Notes: a model not told the origin generated them from the sequence alone. DNA of 64,000 nt from Tenacibaculum dicentrarchi (GCF_900239345.1 NZ_OESZ01000023.1:124001-188000), one strand, 5' to 3'; positions 52,985 to 63,851 are shown, counted from the stretch's first letter. Numbers and translations: made by a program.

Positions 52985-53016
52985 TTTAAGGTTGATAAAA
53001 AATCATCAACCTTAAA
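52985..53016. other. Perfect 12-bp inverted repeat between miaB and the sigma-54 activator
   Basis: TTTAAGGTTGAT (52985-52996) pairs with ATCAACCTTAAA (53005-53016) over an 8-nt loop. No T-run follows, so it is either a weak terminator of miaB or an operator-like site 65 nt upstream of the next gene. Confidence 0.45.
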
Positions 53017-53080
53017 GCTTCCAATAATCAAACCACCAAAAAACCTTCAAATTAAAAACTTTGCAACTACATCATAAAAT

Positions 53081-54325
53081 ATGGAAAACTTACAAGCTAT
53101 AAAACAACGTTTTGGAATTATTGGTAACGATACCCAGCTAAATCGTGCTATTGAAAAAGCCATTCGAGTTGCGCCTACTGATATTTCTGTGTTGGTTGTA
53201 GGTGAAAGTGGTGTTGGTAAAGAAAGTATCCCTAAAATAATACATCAATTATCACACCGAAAACACGCAAAATATATTGCGGTAAACTGTGGGGCAATTC
53301 CTGAGGGAACAATTGATAGCGAATTATTTGGGCATGAAAAAGGTGCTTTTACAGGTGCAACAACTTCTCGTAAAGGATACTTTGAAGTTGCCGACGGAGG
53401 AACTATTTTTTTAGATGAAGTTGGTGAATTACCCCTAACCACTCAAGTTCGTTTGTTACGTGTTTTAGAAAATGGTGAATTTATAAAAGTAGGATCATCA
53501 CAAGTACAAAAAACAAATGTCCGTATTGTTGCTGCTACCAACGTAAATATGCAACAAGCAATATCTAAAGAAAAATTTAGAGAAGATTTATATTACCGAT
53601 TAAGTACTATTGAAATTGAATTACCGCCTTTGCGAGAACGAGAAAATGATATTCACTTATTATTTAGAAAATTTGCTTCAGATTTTGCTCAAAAATATCG
53701 AATGCCAACCATTCGCCTAGAAAATAATGCTATAAAAATTTTATTAAACTACCACTTTCCAGGTAATATTCGTCAATTAAGAAACTTAGCCGAGCAAATA
53801 TCTGTAGTTGAAGAAAGCCGTTTAATTACTGCTGAGAAACTAGTCCAATACCTTCCAAAAAACAAAGAGAATTTCCCTACAATTATAGGAGGACAATCTG
53901 GTAATTCTGATTTTGCTAACGAACGAGATATCATGTACAAAATTTTATTCGACATGCGAAACGATATCAATGACTTAAAAAAATTAACCCTAGATTTAAT
54001 GCAAAGTGGCAATACCGAGCAAGTAAAAGAAGAAAATCATGGCTTAATAGAACGTATTTACCAAGAGAAAGAACCTGTGAAAAATGAAAATGTAGAAGTG
54101 GTTCAAATTACACAATCGGCTACCTCATCAGCAGTAGCATCTGAAAATAATTACGAATACGCCGAAACTATTGAAGAAGACGAAAATTTATCATTACAAG
54201 AAAAAGAAATTGAAATGATTCGAAAATCTTTAGAAAAAAACAGCAATAAACGAAAATTAGCAGCTAAAGAACTTGGAATTTCTGAACGAACTTTATACCG
54301 TAAAATAAAACAATACGATTTATAA
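53081..54325 (+). CDS. Sigma-54 interacting transcriptional activator, Fis type, without sensory domain
   Basis: A 414-residue enhancer-binding protein. The AAA+ domain begins almost at the N-terminus, with Walker A VVGESGVGKES (41-49), GAFTGA at 88-93 (contacts sigma-54), Walker B GGTIFLDEVGEL (107-118) and FREDLYYRLSTIEIELPPLR. The C-terminal Fis HTH (about 370-414) ends KLAAKELGISERTLYRKIKQ. There is no receiver, GAF or PAS domain; a Glu-rich linker separates the domains. Control must come from partners or expression level, as for PspF. lptE follows 25 nt downstream. Confidence 0.93.
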   Translation: MENLQAIKQRFGIIGNDTQLNRAIEKAIRVAPTDISVLVVGESGVGKESIPKIIHQLSHRKHAKYIAVNCGAIPEGTIDSELFGHEKGAFTGATTSRKGYFEVADGGTIFLDEVGELPLTTQVRLLRVLENGEFIKVGSSQVQKTNVRIVAATNVNMQQAISKEKFREDLYYRLSTIEIELPPLRERENDIHLLFRKFASDFAQKYRMPTIRLENNAIKILLNYHFPGNIRQLRNLAEQISVVEESRLITAEKLVQYLPKNKENFPTIIGGQSGNSDFANERDIMYKILFDMRNDINDLKKLTLDLMQSGNTEQVKEENHGLIERIYQEKEPVKNENVEVVQITQSATSSAVASENNYEYAETIEEDENLSLQEKEIEMIRKSLEKNSNKRKLAAKELGISERTLYRKIKQYDL

Positions 54326-54350
54326 TAGCAACAACAATATTCTTAAAATT

Positions 54351-54860
54351 ATGAAAAACTGTGTAAACATCTTTTTAATTTCTATCAGCATACTATTTAT
54401 ACTACTAGGTTGCGGTGCATATTCATTTACAGGAGGAAATACAGGCGAAGCTAAAACAATTCAAGTTGATTTTTTTCAAAATCAAGCACCTTTAATTGAA
54501 CCAACTTTAAGCCAAAAATTCACCCAAGATTTACAAGAGTTATTTACACGTCAAACAAACCTAACCTTAGTAAACACAAACGGGCAGTTACATTTTTCTG
54601 GCGAAATTGTAGATTACAGAATTAATCCGATGAGTGCTACTGCCGATCAAAAAGCCGCACAAAACAGGTTAACAATTACCGTAAATGTTATTTTTGAAAA
54701 TAGCTTAAATGAAAAAGATAATTTTGAAAAACGTTTTTCTTTTTATCATGATTATCAGGCTACACAACAATTAACAGGTGGTGTATTAGAAACTGCTTTA
54801 AATAAAATTTTAGAGAGAATAACACAAGATGTTTTTAATGCCTCTGTAGCTAAATGGTAA
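54351..54860 (+). CDS. lptE: LPS assembly lipoprotein LptE
   Basis: LptE plugs the LptD barrel at the outer membrane to insert LPS. The 169-residue lipoprotein has the lipobox LFILLGCGAYSFTG and the Bacteroidota LptE start with YSFTGGNTGEAKTIQVDFF, QNQAPLIEPTLSQKFTQDLQ, LTLVNTNGQLHFSGEIVDYR and RLTITVNVIFEN. It follows the sigma-54 activator by 25 nt and precedes secG, an order I recall from other Flavobacteriia. Confidence 0.9.
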   Translation: MKNCVNIFLISISILFILLGCGAYSFTGGNTGEAKTIQVDFFQNQAPLIEPTLSQKFTQDLQELFTRQTNLTLVNTNGQLHFSGEIVDYRINPMSATADQKAAQNRLTITVNVIFENSLNEKDNFEKRFSFYHDYQATQQLTGGVLETALNKILERITQDVFNASVAKW

Positions 54861-55004
54861 TTTTAAAATAAAACCTGCTAAAAACATCAAATTAAAGCTT
54901 ATAAAAGATTAAGTTTGAAATATTCAGAAAAAAGTAGTTACTTTGCAGTTCTAATAAAAGTATGTTATACTTTTATAAAATTGAAAACTAAATCAAAATA
55001 AATA

Positions 55005-55343
55005 ATGACAACATATACTTTACTTTTAGTATTAATATTGATTGTTGCAATAGCATTAATCTTAATTGTAATGGTGCAAAACCCTAAAGGTGGCGGATTA
55101 TCTTCTTCTCTTGGAGGTGGTAGTGCTCAAAACATTGGTGGTGTACAAAACACAAATACTTTCTTAGATAAAAGTACTTGGACTTTAGCAATTGCTATGT
55201 TTGCTTTAATTTTAATGGCGAATTTTGCAATTCCTAGAGGAACTTCAACTAATGCACCTCAATTAGATAGTGCTTTAGAAAACGTAGAAGCTACAACTCC
55301 TGACGTACCTGCAACAACGACTACAAAAGATAGCGTAAAGTAA
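55005..55343 (+). CDS. secG: Preprotein translocase subunit SecG
   Basis: SecG is the small accessory subunit of the SecYEG channel. The 112-residue protein has two TM helices (about 3-23 and 57-75) flanking the conserved loop MVQNPKGGGLSSSLGGGSAQ. The C-terminal tail is Thr/Ala/Glu rich and soluble. It is followed by a strong terminator. Confidence 0.93.
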   Translation: MTTYTLLLVLILIVAIALILIVMVQNPKGGGLSSSLGGGSAQNIGGVQNTNTFLDKSTWTLAIAMFALILMANFAIPRGTSTNAPQLDSALENVEATTPDVPATTTTKDSVK

Positions 55344-55365
55344 TCTTATAAACATACAATATAAA

Positions 55366-55398
55366 ATGCCAACGTAAATGACACGTTGGCATTTTTTT
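55366..55398 (+). terminator. Terminator after secG
   Basis: ATGCCAACGT (55366-55375) pairs perfectly with ACGTTGGCAT (55383-55392) over a 7-nt loop, followed by a T-run. Confidence 0.9.
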
Positions 55399-55444
55399 GT
55401 ACGCAATTTTCAAGGATTTAGAAAAAGTGGCATACATTTTTTAA

Positions 55445-55460
55445 TGGCATAATTTCTGCC
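55445..55460 (+). promoter_or_regulatory. Candidate sigma-54 promoter of groESL (TGGCAT-N7-TGCC)
   Basis: The sequence TGGCATAATTTCTGCC has GG (55446-55447) and GC (55458-55459) separated by exactly 10 nt, the -24/-12 spacing of sigma-54 promoters (consensus TGGCAC, then TTGC). Transcription would start near 55471, about 38 nt before groES. A sigma-54 activator is encoded 1.1 kb upstream. Confidence 0.6.
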
Positions 55461-55508
55461 TATTTTTAACGCGTAGAAACAAAAATACTTAATCATAATT
55501 TATATAAA

Positions 55509-55784
55509 ATGGGATTAAAAATAAAACCTTTAGCAGATAGAGTTCTTATAAAACCTGCTGCTGCAGAAACGACTACCGCATCTGGGCTTATTATACCTGA
55601 TAACGCAAAAGAAAAACCTCAAAAAGGAACTGTTGTTGCCGTTGGAAAAGGAACAAAAAAAGAACCTTTAACTGTTAAAGTTGGTGATACTGTTTTATAC
55701 GGAAAGTATGCAGGTACTGACTTAAAACACAAAGAAAAAGATTATTTAATTATGAGAGAAAGCGATATTTTCGCTATCATTTAA
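55509..55784 (+). CDS. groES: Co-chaperonin GroES
   Basis: GroES caps the GroEL folding chamber. The 91-residue protein has [20 protein letters not shown], the mobile loop [20 protein letters not shown], and [20 protein letters not shown]. The length is typical for the family. It precedes groEL by 43 nt, in one operon. Confidence 0.97.
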   Translation: MGLKIKPLADRVLIKPAAAETTTASGLIIPDNAKEKPQKGTVVAVGKGTKKEPLTVKVGDTVLYGKYAGTDLKHKEKDYLIMRESDIFAII

Positions 55785-55812
55785 TTTTCTCTTATCAATT
55801 TAAAATTAATAA

Positions 55813-57456
<1,644 letters not shown>

Positions 57457-57483
57457 TAATTAACATCATTATAAAATAAATTT

Positions 57484-57525
57484 ACAAACCCTCTTGATAA
57501 AAATAATCAAGAGGGTTTGTTTTTA
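57484..57525 (+). terminator. Terminator after groEL
   Basis: ACAAACCCTCTTGAT (57484-57498) pairs with ATCAAGAGGGTTTGT (57506-57520), followed by T residues. Confidence 0.92.
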
Positions 57526-57563
57526 TATTTAATATCTAAATTATTTTAGTTTAGCAGAAAATA

Positions 57564-57647
57564 CCTAGCCCCGATTGAAGCATCTGTTTGAGCTCTTTTT
57601 TTGATTTTTCTTCAAAAAAAAGCGAGTGCGGAAAGCGGGAAATAGCT
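57564..57647 (+). repeat. 84-bp interspersed element, copy 3
   Basis: It starts CCTAGCCCCGATTGAAGC, then TGTTTGAGCTC, a T/A hairpin centre, and GCGAGTGCGGAAAGCGGGAA ending AATAGCT. It lies 14 nt past the stop of the polyprenyl synthase gene on the minus strand, in the same relation to that gene as copy 2 to the endonuclease-like gene. It carries the same small TTG-started frame (residues KKSECGKREIA) as copy 1. Confidence 0.85.
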
Positions 57648-57660
57648 TCTAATAAAAAAT

Positions 57661-58638
57661 TTATATTTTACGAGCAACTACATAATCAATCATTAATTTT
57701 AATGAGTTTTTATAGTCCGATTCTGGAAAATTTTCAAGTATTGCCAAGGCTTTATTTTTATAACCGTGCATTTTAGCTGTGGCATATTCCAAACCTCCGT
57801 TATTGTTTACAAAAGCAATTACTTCTTTTACTCGTTTTTTATTAGTATTATGCTTTTTAACCGAATTTATTAACCACGATTTTTCCTTTTTCGAACAGTT
57901 GTTTAAGGTATAAATTAACGGAAGCGTCATTTTTTGTTCTTTAATATCGATTCCTGTCGGTTTTCCTATTTTTTCTTCGGTATAATCAAACAAATCATCT
58001 TTAATTTGAAAAGCAATTCCAATATACTCTCCAAATTTTCGCATTTTTTGAACCGTTTCATTATTCGCTCCTACTGATGCCGCGCCAATTCCGCAACAAG
58101 CAGCAATTAAAGTAGCGGTTTTTTGACGAATAATATCGAAATAAATATCTTCGGTAATATCTAATTTTCTTGCTTTTTCTATTTGAAGCAACTCCCCTTC
58201 GCTCATTTCACGAACAGCGATGGAAATCAGTTTTAAAATATCAAAATCTTCATTATCAATAGAAAGTAACAATCCTTTTGATAATAAAAAATCGCCTACT
58301 AAAACGGCTATTTTATTTTTCCAAAGTGCATTTATTGAAAAAAATCCACGGCGACGATTACTATCATCTACCACATCATCATGTACCAAAGTAGCCGTGT
58401 GAATTAATTCAACAACAGATGCACCTCTGTAAGTTCGCTCATCAAATCCACCATCAGAAACCATTTTAGCTACTAAAAAAACAAACATAGGACGCATTTG
58501 TTTTCCTTTTCTTCTAACTATATAATAGGTAATTCGGTTTAATAACGGAACTTTTGACAACATGGAATCTTTGAACTTTTTTTCAAAAAGTTCCATTTCA
58601 TTTTGAATAGGAAGTTTAATTTGTTCTACTGGCTTCAT
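57661..58638 (-). CDS. Polyprenyl diphosphate synthase
   Basis: A 325-residue trans-prenyltransferase, with the ATG at 58638 chosen over a TTG three codons upstream. The first Asp-rich motif is in TATLVHDDVVDDSNRRRG, the second in FQIKDDLFDYTEEKIGKPTG, and GKQMRPMFVFLVAKMV lies near the N-terminus. It condenses isopentenyl units for menaquinone side chains or carrier lipids. The size class (octaprenyl/heptaprenyl-like) is an inference from length. It is monocistronic, and its 3' end abuts a repeat copy. Confidence 0.92.
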   Translation of the reverse strand: MKPVEQIKLPIQNEMELFEKKFKDSMLSKVPLLNRITYYIVRRKGKQMRPMFVFLVAKMVSDGGFDERTYRGASVVELIHTATLVHDDVVDDSNRRRGFFSINALWKNKIAVLVGDFLLSKGLLLSIDNEDFDILKLISIAVREMSEGELLQIEKARKLDITEDIYFDIIRQKTATLIAACCGIGAASVGANNETVQKMRKFGEYIGIAFQIKDDLFDYTEEKIGKPTGIDIKEQKMTLPLIYTLNNCSKKEKSWLINSVKKHNTNKKRVKEVIAFVNNNGGLEYATAKMHGYKNKALAILENFPESDYKNSLKLMIDYVVARKI

Positions 58639-58740
58639 GTTCAACAAAAAAATTAATTTAAAAGTAAAAGTACTAGATTAATAATAATAAAAACAATAAT
58701 TTCACAGTCAATAATTTATTTTTTTTATTACTAAAACGCT

Positions 58741-60273
58741 ATGAATAAGTCTTTAAACTTCTTACTTATTTTTTTAATCTATCAAAATGTAGTTTTTTCT
58801 CAAGAAACAATGCTTTGGAGAGATGTTGATATTCAAAAATTTGGAAAAGAAACTATTTATAAAAATTTAAAAGGCGAAAAATTAACAGGATTATTTAAAA
58901 TAGCAGACTATAATGGTGCTTATTCTAAAATTACATTTACTGATGGTTTAATTTCAAAAACAAAATTTAATTATGATTCTGACGGTATTTTATATTCGAA
59001 AATAAACTATAAAAACGGACTTAAAAATGGTGAATTTGCAGTTTATTATACTGATGAATCAATCAAAAGAAAGGGTTTTTATATTGCTGGAAAAAAAAAT
59101 AAAAAATGGAGTACCTACAATAAAGAAGGTGATGAAATTGCAGTAGAAAATTATAAAAATGGTATTAAAGATGGACTGTTTTGGGAACATTCTAAATCTA
59201 GATTGCATCAAGATAAAATTATTGTAACTCAAAAAGAATATAAAGATGGACTTCCTAAAGGAACTTGGTTTTCTAAAGATAATGACAATCTTATTTGGAA
59301 GAAAAAATATACAACACCAAAAACATATACACTAAAAAATTACCATAAAAATGGTGCTATTAAAAACCGTAAAGAATATAAAAATGGTAACTATTTTGGT
59401 TCTTGGTTTCAAAAAGGTGAAGAAGGTAATTTAAAATGGGAAAAAGAATATTATTCAAATAACGATTATACCGAAAAAAGATACCACGAGAACAACACTT
59501 TAAAATATCAAAAAAACTATAAAAATGGACGTATTAATGGCGACTATATTCGATATAATAAAGAAGGTGAAAAAACAATCGTAGAATTTTATAAAGACAA
59601 TAAAAAGCACGGTAAATGGTTTCGAAAATATAGTGATGGAAATATTGTCTTAGAAGAGTATAATGCAGGTAAACCTAGCGGAAACTGGTATAAAAAAGAT
59701 AAAAATGGAAGTGTATTTTTTGAAAAATCATATGTGAATTCAGAAAAATATAATTATAAAAAATACTATATAAACGAAAACATTAAAGAATCTGGAACGT
59801 ATAATAAAGGTAAATTAGATGGGAATTACCTTAAATATAATTTAAATAAAGTCCTTTTAGTAAAGCAATTTTATGAAAATGGAGAACTGATTAATTCAGC
59901 ATTATATTTTGAAAATGGCAATAAAAAAGAAATTATCAAACAAATTGGAAAAACAAACAATGCCACTGTTGAAGTATATAGTAAAGATGGTTTTTTAATT
60001 AAAAAAGGGCGTTATTTGAAAAGATATAAAAATGGTTTATGGCAATTTTTCGAACCTAAAAAAGGACGTTTAATAGAAGAGATAACATATGTAAACAACT
60101 CTAAACACGGAGTTTATAAAAAATACAACGCTGCTAATATCATTTCAATAGAAGGTAATTACAGTAATAATAACAAAGATGGTGTTTGGAAACACTACCA
60201 TTTGGATGGCAGTATTAATAAAGAAATTGAGTATAAATTGGGTAAAAAAATAGCAACTAAAACTTTTAATTAA
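58741..60273 (+). CDS. Exported MORN-like repeat protein
   Basis: A 510-residue protein with a signal peptide (about 1-20, LIFLIYQNVVFSQ). The rest is built from repeated short units of the pattern Y-K-N-G-x-K-x-G-x-W or F-x-x-G-x, for example YKNGLKNGEFAVYYTDESIK, YKDGLPKGTWFSKD, YKNGNYFGSWFQKGEEGNLK, YNAGKPSGNWYKKDKNGSVF and YSNNNKDGVWKHYHLDGSIN. These match toxin-antitoxin YwqK/MORN variants, which form extended beta-hairpin arrays. Surface or periplasmic location is inferred. No partner gene is obvious. Confidence 0.78.
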   Translation: MNKSLNFLLIFLIYQNVVFSQETMLWRDVDIQKFGKETIYKNLKGEKLTGLFKIADYNGAYSKITFTDGLISKTKFNYDSDGILYSKINYKNGLKNGEFAVYYTDESIKRKGFYIAGKKNKKWSTYNKEGDEIAVENYKNGIKDGLFWEHSKSRLHQDKIIVTQKEYKDGLPKGTWFSKDNDNLIWKKKYTTPKTYTLKNYHKNGAIKNRKEYKNGNYFGSWFQKGEEGNLKWEKEYYSNNDYTEKRYHENNTLKYQKNYKNGRINGDYIRYNKEGEKTIVEFYKDNKKHGKWFRKYSDGNIVLEEYNAGKPSGNWYKKDKNGSVFFEKSYVNSEKYNYKKYYINENIKESGTYNKGKLDGNYLKYNLNKVLLVKQFYENGELINSALYFENGNKKEIIKQIGKTNNATVEVYSKDGFLIKKGRYLKRYKNGLWQFFEPKKGRLIEEITYVNNSKHGVYKKYNAANIISIEGNYSNNNKDGVWKHYHLDGSINKEIEYKLGKKIATKTFN

Positions 60274-60279
60274 CATAAA

Positions 60280-60320
60280 AAAACGTCTTATTATTTATTC
60301 TAAATAATAAGACGTTTTCA
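60280..60320 (+). terminator. Terminator with 18-bp perfect stem
   Basis: AAAACGTCTTATTATTTA (60280-60297) pairs perfectly with TAAATAATAAGACGTTTT (60301-60318) over a 3-nt loop. It lies between the MORN-like gene and the convergent rlmN gene. Confidence 0.88.
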
Positions 60321-60351
60321 TCAAATTTTAAACTAAAAACTACAGTATTTA

Positions 60352-61392
60352 TTATTCTTTATTTGCTAATTGACCACAAGCGGCATCAATATCTTTTCCT
60401 CGTGAACGACGAACGTTTACGTTAATATCGTGCATTTCTAAATTTGAAATATAATTATTAATTACCTCTGGGCTTGCTTGCTTAAAATTCGGATCGCCAA
60501 TAGGATTATATTCAATTAAATTCACCTTACAAGGTACATGTTTGCAAAACTGAATTAATGCCTTAATATCTTCTTTTTTATCATTAACACCTCCCCAAAC
60601 TACGTATTCATAAGTAATTACTCGTTCAGTTTTTTCATACCAATACTCCAAAGCCTCTTTTAAATCTTTTAAAGGAAAGGTAGCATTAAAAGGCATTATT
60701 GAAGTACGAACCTCGTCAATTGCAGAGTGTAACGAAACAGCTAAATTAAATTTCACTTCATCATCAGCCATTTTTTTTATGATTTTTGGCACTCCTGATG
60801 TAGAAACTGTAATACGCTTAGGAGACATTCCTAAACCCTCTGGAGATGTAATTTTTTCTATTGATTTAATTACGTTTTTATAGTTCATTAAAGGCTCTCC
60901 CATTCCCATAAAAACAACATTTGAAAGTTTTTTATTATAATACAATAAACTTTCTTTGTTGATAGCAGCCACCTGATCAAAAATTTCATCAGGGTTTAAG
61001 TTACGCATTCTTTTTAAACGTGCTGTTGCACAAAATTTACAATCTAAACTACAACCTACTTGACTAGAAACACAAGCAGTAGTTCTTGTTTTTGTTGGTA
61101 TTAAAACCGATTCTACCACTAATCCGTCGTGTAAACGTACCGCATTTTTTACCGTACCGTCTTTACTACGTTGCATTGTATCAACCTGAATATGATTAAT
61201 TACAAAATTTTCATCTAACATTTGACGTGTACCTTTTGATAAACTAGTCATATCATCAAATGAATGTGCCGATTTACTCCACAACCATTCATATACTTGA
61301 TTCCCTCTAAATGATTTATCTCCATTGCTTACAAAAAAATCACGAAGTTCTTCTTTTGATAATGCGCGTATATCTTTCTTCTTTACTTCCAT
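60352..61392 (-). CDS. rlmN: Dual-specificity 23S rRNA/tRNA adenine-C2 methyltransferase RlmN
   Basis: A radical-SAM enzyme methylating A2503 of 23S rRNA and A37 of some tRNAs. The ATG at 61392 (MEVKKKDIRALSKEELRDFF) is preferred to an upstream Met. It has the cluster motif CVSSQVGCSLDCKFCATARL, the SAM motif VVFMGMGEPLMNYKNVI, and SPKRITVSTSGVPKIIKKMA. The catalytic C-terminal Cys is in SRGKDIDAACGQLANKE. About 346 residues. Confidence 0.97.
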   Translation of the reverse strand: MEVKKKDIRALSKEELRDFFVSNGDKSFRGNQVYEWLWSKSAHSFDDMTSLSKGTRQMLDENFVINHIQVDTMQRSKDGTVKNAVRLHDGLVVESVLIPTKTRTTACVSSQVGCSLDCKFCATARLKRMRNLNPDEIFDQVAAINKESLLYYNKKLSNVVFMGMGEPLMNYKNVIKSIEKITSPEGLGMSPKRITVSTSGVPKIIKKMADDEVKFNLAVSLHSAIDEVRTSIMPFNATFPLKDLKEALEYWYEKTERVITYEYVVWGGVNDKKEDIKALIQFCKHVPCKVNLIEYNPIGDPNFKQASPEVINNYISNLEMHDINVNVRRSRGKDIDAACGQLANKE

Positions 61393-61409
61393 CGGGTACA
61401 AAAATACAT

Positions 61410-61439
61410 AAAACCTCACAAGTATCCTTGTGAGGTTTT
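61410..61439 (-). terminator. Terminator between queA and rlmN
   Basis: AAAACCTCACAAG pairs with CTTGTGAGGTTTT over a 4-nt loop. It lies upstream of rlmN and downstream of queA, ending the queA transcript. Confidence 0.85.
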
Positions 61440-61462
61440 ATATTAATAAAATTTATGTGTTA

Positions 61463-62512
61463 TTATAAAATTAACATCGCATCTCCATACGAGTGAAATT
61501 TATATTTTTCTTTAATTGCTTCTTCATACGCTTCCATCATAAAATCATGACCAGCAAAAGCTGAAACTGTCATCATTAAAGTAGATTTTGGTGAATGAAA
61601 ATTAGTAACCATACAGTTTGCTACGCTAAAATCAAAAGGAGGAAAAATAAATTTATTAGTCCAACCATCAAATTCTTTTAACTTTTGCTTAGAAGTAATT
61701 GCCGATTCTACAGTTCGCATTACCGTAGTACCAACAGCACAAACTCTTTTTTTGTTAGCAATGGCATTGTTTACCATTTCTGCAGTTTCTTTAGTTACCT
61801 TAATTTTTTCAGAATCCATTTTATGTTTCGATAAGTCTTCTACCTCAACAGGATTAAAAGTACCTAAACCTACATGTAGAGTAGTTTCTGCAAAATCAAC
61901 ACCTTTAATTTCTAAACGCTTCATTAAGTGCTTCGAAAAGTGTAAACCTGCTGCTGGAGCTGCTACCGCACCTTCATGCTTTGCGTAAATTGTTTGGTAA
62001 CGGTCTTCATCAGAAATTTCAACATCACGTTTAATATACTTAGGCAAAGGAGTTTCTCCTAACTTTACTAACTTTTCTCTAAACTCTTCGTAAGGACCAT
62101 CATATAAGAAACGTAATGTTCTACCACGTGATGTTGTGTTATCAATAACCTCAGCTACTAAGCTTTCATCCTCACCGAAAAACAACTTGTTTCCGATACG
62201 GATTTTTCTTGCTGGATCTACCAATACATCCCACAAACGATTTTCAGCATTTAGCTCACGTAATAAAAATACTTCAATACGAGCGCCAGTTTTTTCTTTA
62301 TTCCCGTACATACGAGCAGGAAAAACTTTGGTATTGTTTAACATCAATACATCGCCTTCATCAAAATAATTGATTAAATCTTTAAATAGCTTATGTTCAA
62401 TCTTCTGAGTATCTCTATGTAACACCATTAAACGTGCTTCATCTCTATGCTCTGAAGGATATTCAGCTAATAATTCTTCTGGTAATTCAAAACTAAAATT
62501 TGATAATTTCAT
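61463..62512 (-). CDS. queA: S-adenosylmethionine:tRNA ribosyltransferase-isomerase
   Basis: QueA transfers the ribosyl part of SAM to preQ1-tRNA, giving epoxyqueuosine in the wobble position. The 349-residue protein has [20 protein letters not shown], the conserved [60 protein letters not shown] and [16 protein letters not shown]. It appears complete. It is followed by a terminator and then rlmN; aroA lies 67 nt upstream. Confidence 0.97.
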   Translation of the reverse strand: MKLSNFSFELPEELLAEYPSEHRDEARLMVLHRDTQKIEHKLFKDLINYFDEGDVLMLNNTKVFPARMYGNKEKTGARIEVFLLRELNAENRLWDVLVDPARKIRIGNKLFFGEDESLVAEVIDNTTSRGRTLRFLYDGPYEEFREKLVKLGETPLPKYIKRDVEISDEDRYQTIYAKHEGAVAAPAAGLHFSKHLMKRLEIKGVDFAETTLHVGLGTFNPVEVEDLSKHKMDSEKIKVTKETAEMVNNAIANKKRVCAVGTTVMRTVESAITSKQKLKEFDGWTNKFIFPPFDFSVANCMVTNFHSPKSTLMMTVSAFAGHDFMMEAYEEAIKEKYKFHSYGDAMLIL

Positions 62513-62578
62513 TTATATTTTTTTCTTACGTTGGCAAATATACAATTTCGAGATAGGCCTTGTCAAGTGATTTGCCTT

Positions 62579-63820
62579 TTATTTTACTTTAATCGTTTCT
62601 AAACCTACTTGTTGCATGTCTTCCCAAAAATTAAGATACGATTTACTTACCACCTGAGCATCGGCAATAATAATGGTTGTTTTTAATGCTAAAGGAGCAA
62701 AAGACATTGCCATTCGGTGGTCGTTATAGGTCGCAATTGTAATATTTCTATTAATACTATTTGCTACCTTTAAATGTAAACTTTGGCTAGTAACGCTAAT
62801 ATTTGCACCAAGTTTTGTCAGCTCTTTTTTTAATGCTTCTAACCTATCGGTTTCTTTAATTTTTAAAGTGTGAAGCCCTGTTAAATCACAAGCAATTCCT
62901 AAACCAAAGCAAGTTACAACAATGGTTTGAGCAATATCGGGTGCATTTTTTAAATCTTCGGATAAAATAGCAGTACTATGCTTTTCTTCTTTAGATAAAA
63001 CAATCGTATTCTCTTTAAAAGTAGTTGTTACACCAAAATGTTTATAAATAGTAGCCAAACAATTATCTCCTTGTAAGCTATCTTTTTTATAAGCTGTTAA
63101 TTCTACTGTAGCACCTACTTTACTCAACGCTATTAACGAATAAAAATAAGAAGCAGAACTCCAGTCAGATTCAACAACTATATTTTGAGGTACAACATTT
63201 TCTAAAGCTTCTATTTTTATAGTATTTTTAATAAAAGTAGCCGAAACACCTATTTGATGCAATAAAGATAACGTCATTTCAATATATGGAACAGAAGTAA
63301 CAATACCTTTTAAATCAATTGCTAACCCATTTTTTAAACTAGGTGCAATTAACATTAATGCCGAAATATACTGACTACTTACATTTCCATCAATAGTAAC
63401 AGTATTTTTTACAATATTTTTACCTGTAATTTTGATGGGCGGATAACCTTCTTTTTCTAAGTATTCAATACTAACATCTAAATCACGAAGCGCATTTACT
63501 AAAATTTCAATAGGACGATTGTGCATACGTTCAGACCCTTGTAAAATTTTTGTAACACCTTCTTGGGTTGCAAAAAAAGCCGTTAAAAAACGCATTGCCG
63601 TACCTGCATGACCAATATCTGCTATTTCATTTTTTTTATTTTCTTCCGATAATGCTTCCTGTAAATGATGCGTATCATCAGAATCTGATAAATTTTGAAT
63701 AGTTATCTCTGGAAATAATTGTTGTAAGATTAACAATCGATTCGATTCACTTTTTGACCCAGAAATAACAACCTCTGAACTAATTGTTTGATCTCTACGA
63801 CTCGCTAGTTGTAAGTTCAT
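62579..63820 (-). CDS. aroA: 3-phosphoshikimate 1-carboxyvinyltransferase (EPSP synthase)
   Basis: AroA adds enolpyruvate to shikimate-3-phosphate in aromatic amino-acid synthesis. The 413-residue protein has two inverse alpha/beta domains, with VVISGSKSESNRLLILQQL at the start, DIGHAGTAMRFLTAFFAT in place of the more common GNAGT motif, ILQGSERMHNRPIEIL, DGNVSSQYISALMLIAPS, and the C-terminal LKIKETDRLEALKKELTKLG with ATYNDHRMAMSFAPLAL. It looks functional; it is somewhat shorter than E. coli AroA. Confidence 0.95.
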   Translation of the reverse strand: MNLQLASRRDQTISSEVVISGSKSESNRLLILQQLFPEITIQNLSDSDDTHHLQEALSEENKKNEIADIGHAGTAMRFLTAFFATQEGVTKILQGSERMHNRPIEILVNALRDLDVSIEYLEKEGYPPIKITGKNIVKNTVTIDGNVSSQYISALMLIAPSLKNGLAIDLKGIVTSVPYIEMTLSLLHQIGVSATFIKNTIKIEALENVVPQNIVVESDWSSASYFYSLIALSKVGATVELTAYKKDSLQGDNCLATIYKHFGVTTTFKENTIVLSKEEKHSTAILSEDLKNAPDIAQTIVVTCFGLGIACDLTGLHTLKIKETDRLEALKKELTKLGANISVTSQSLHLKVANSINRNITIATYNDHRMAMSFAPLALKTTIIIADAQVVSKSYLNFWEDMQQVGLETIKVK

Positions 63821-63851
63821 TCTTTATATTCTTTTTTTTTAAAAATACTAT

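Noticed and set aside
57588..57776. Small open frame starting inside the third 84-bp element
   Set aside because: It runs on into the complement of the polyprenyl synthase gene; treated as repeat-derived, not as a gene.
58741..60273. Repeats in the MORN-like gene considered as a CRISPR array
   Set aside because: The repeats are degenerate protein-level units within one open frame, with no constant repeat-spacer pattern in the DNA.
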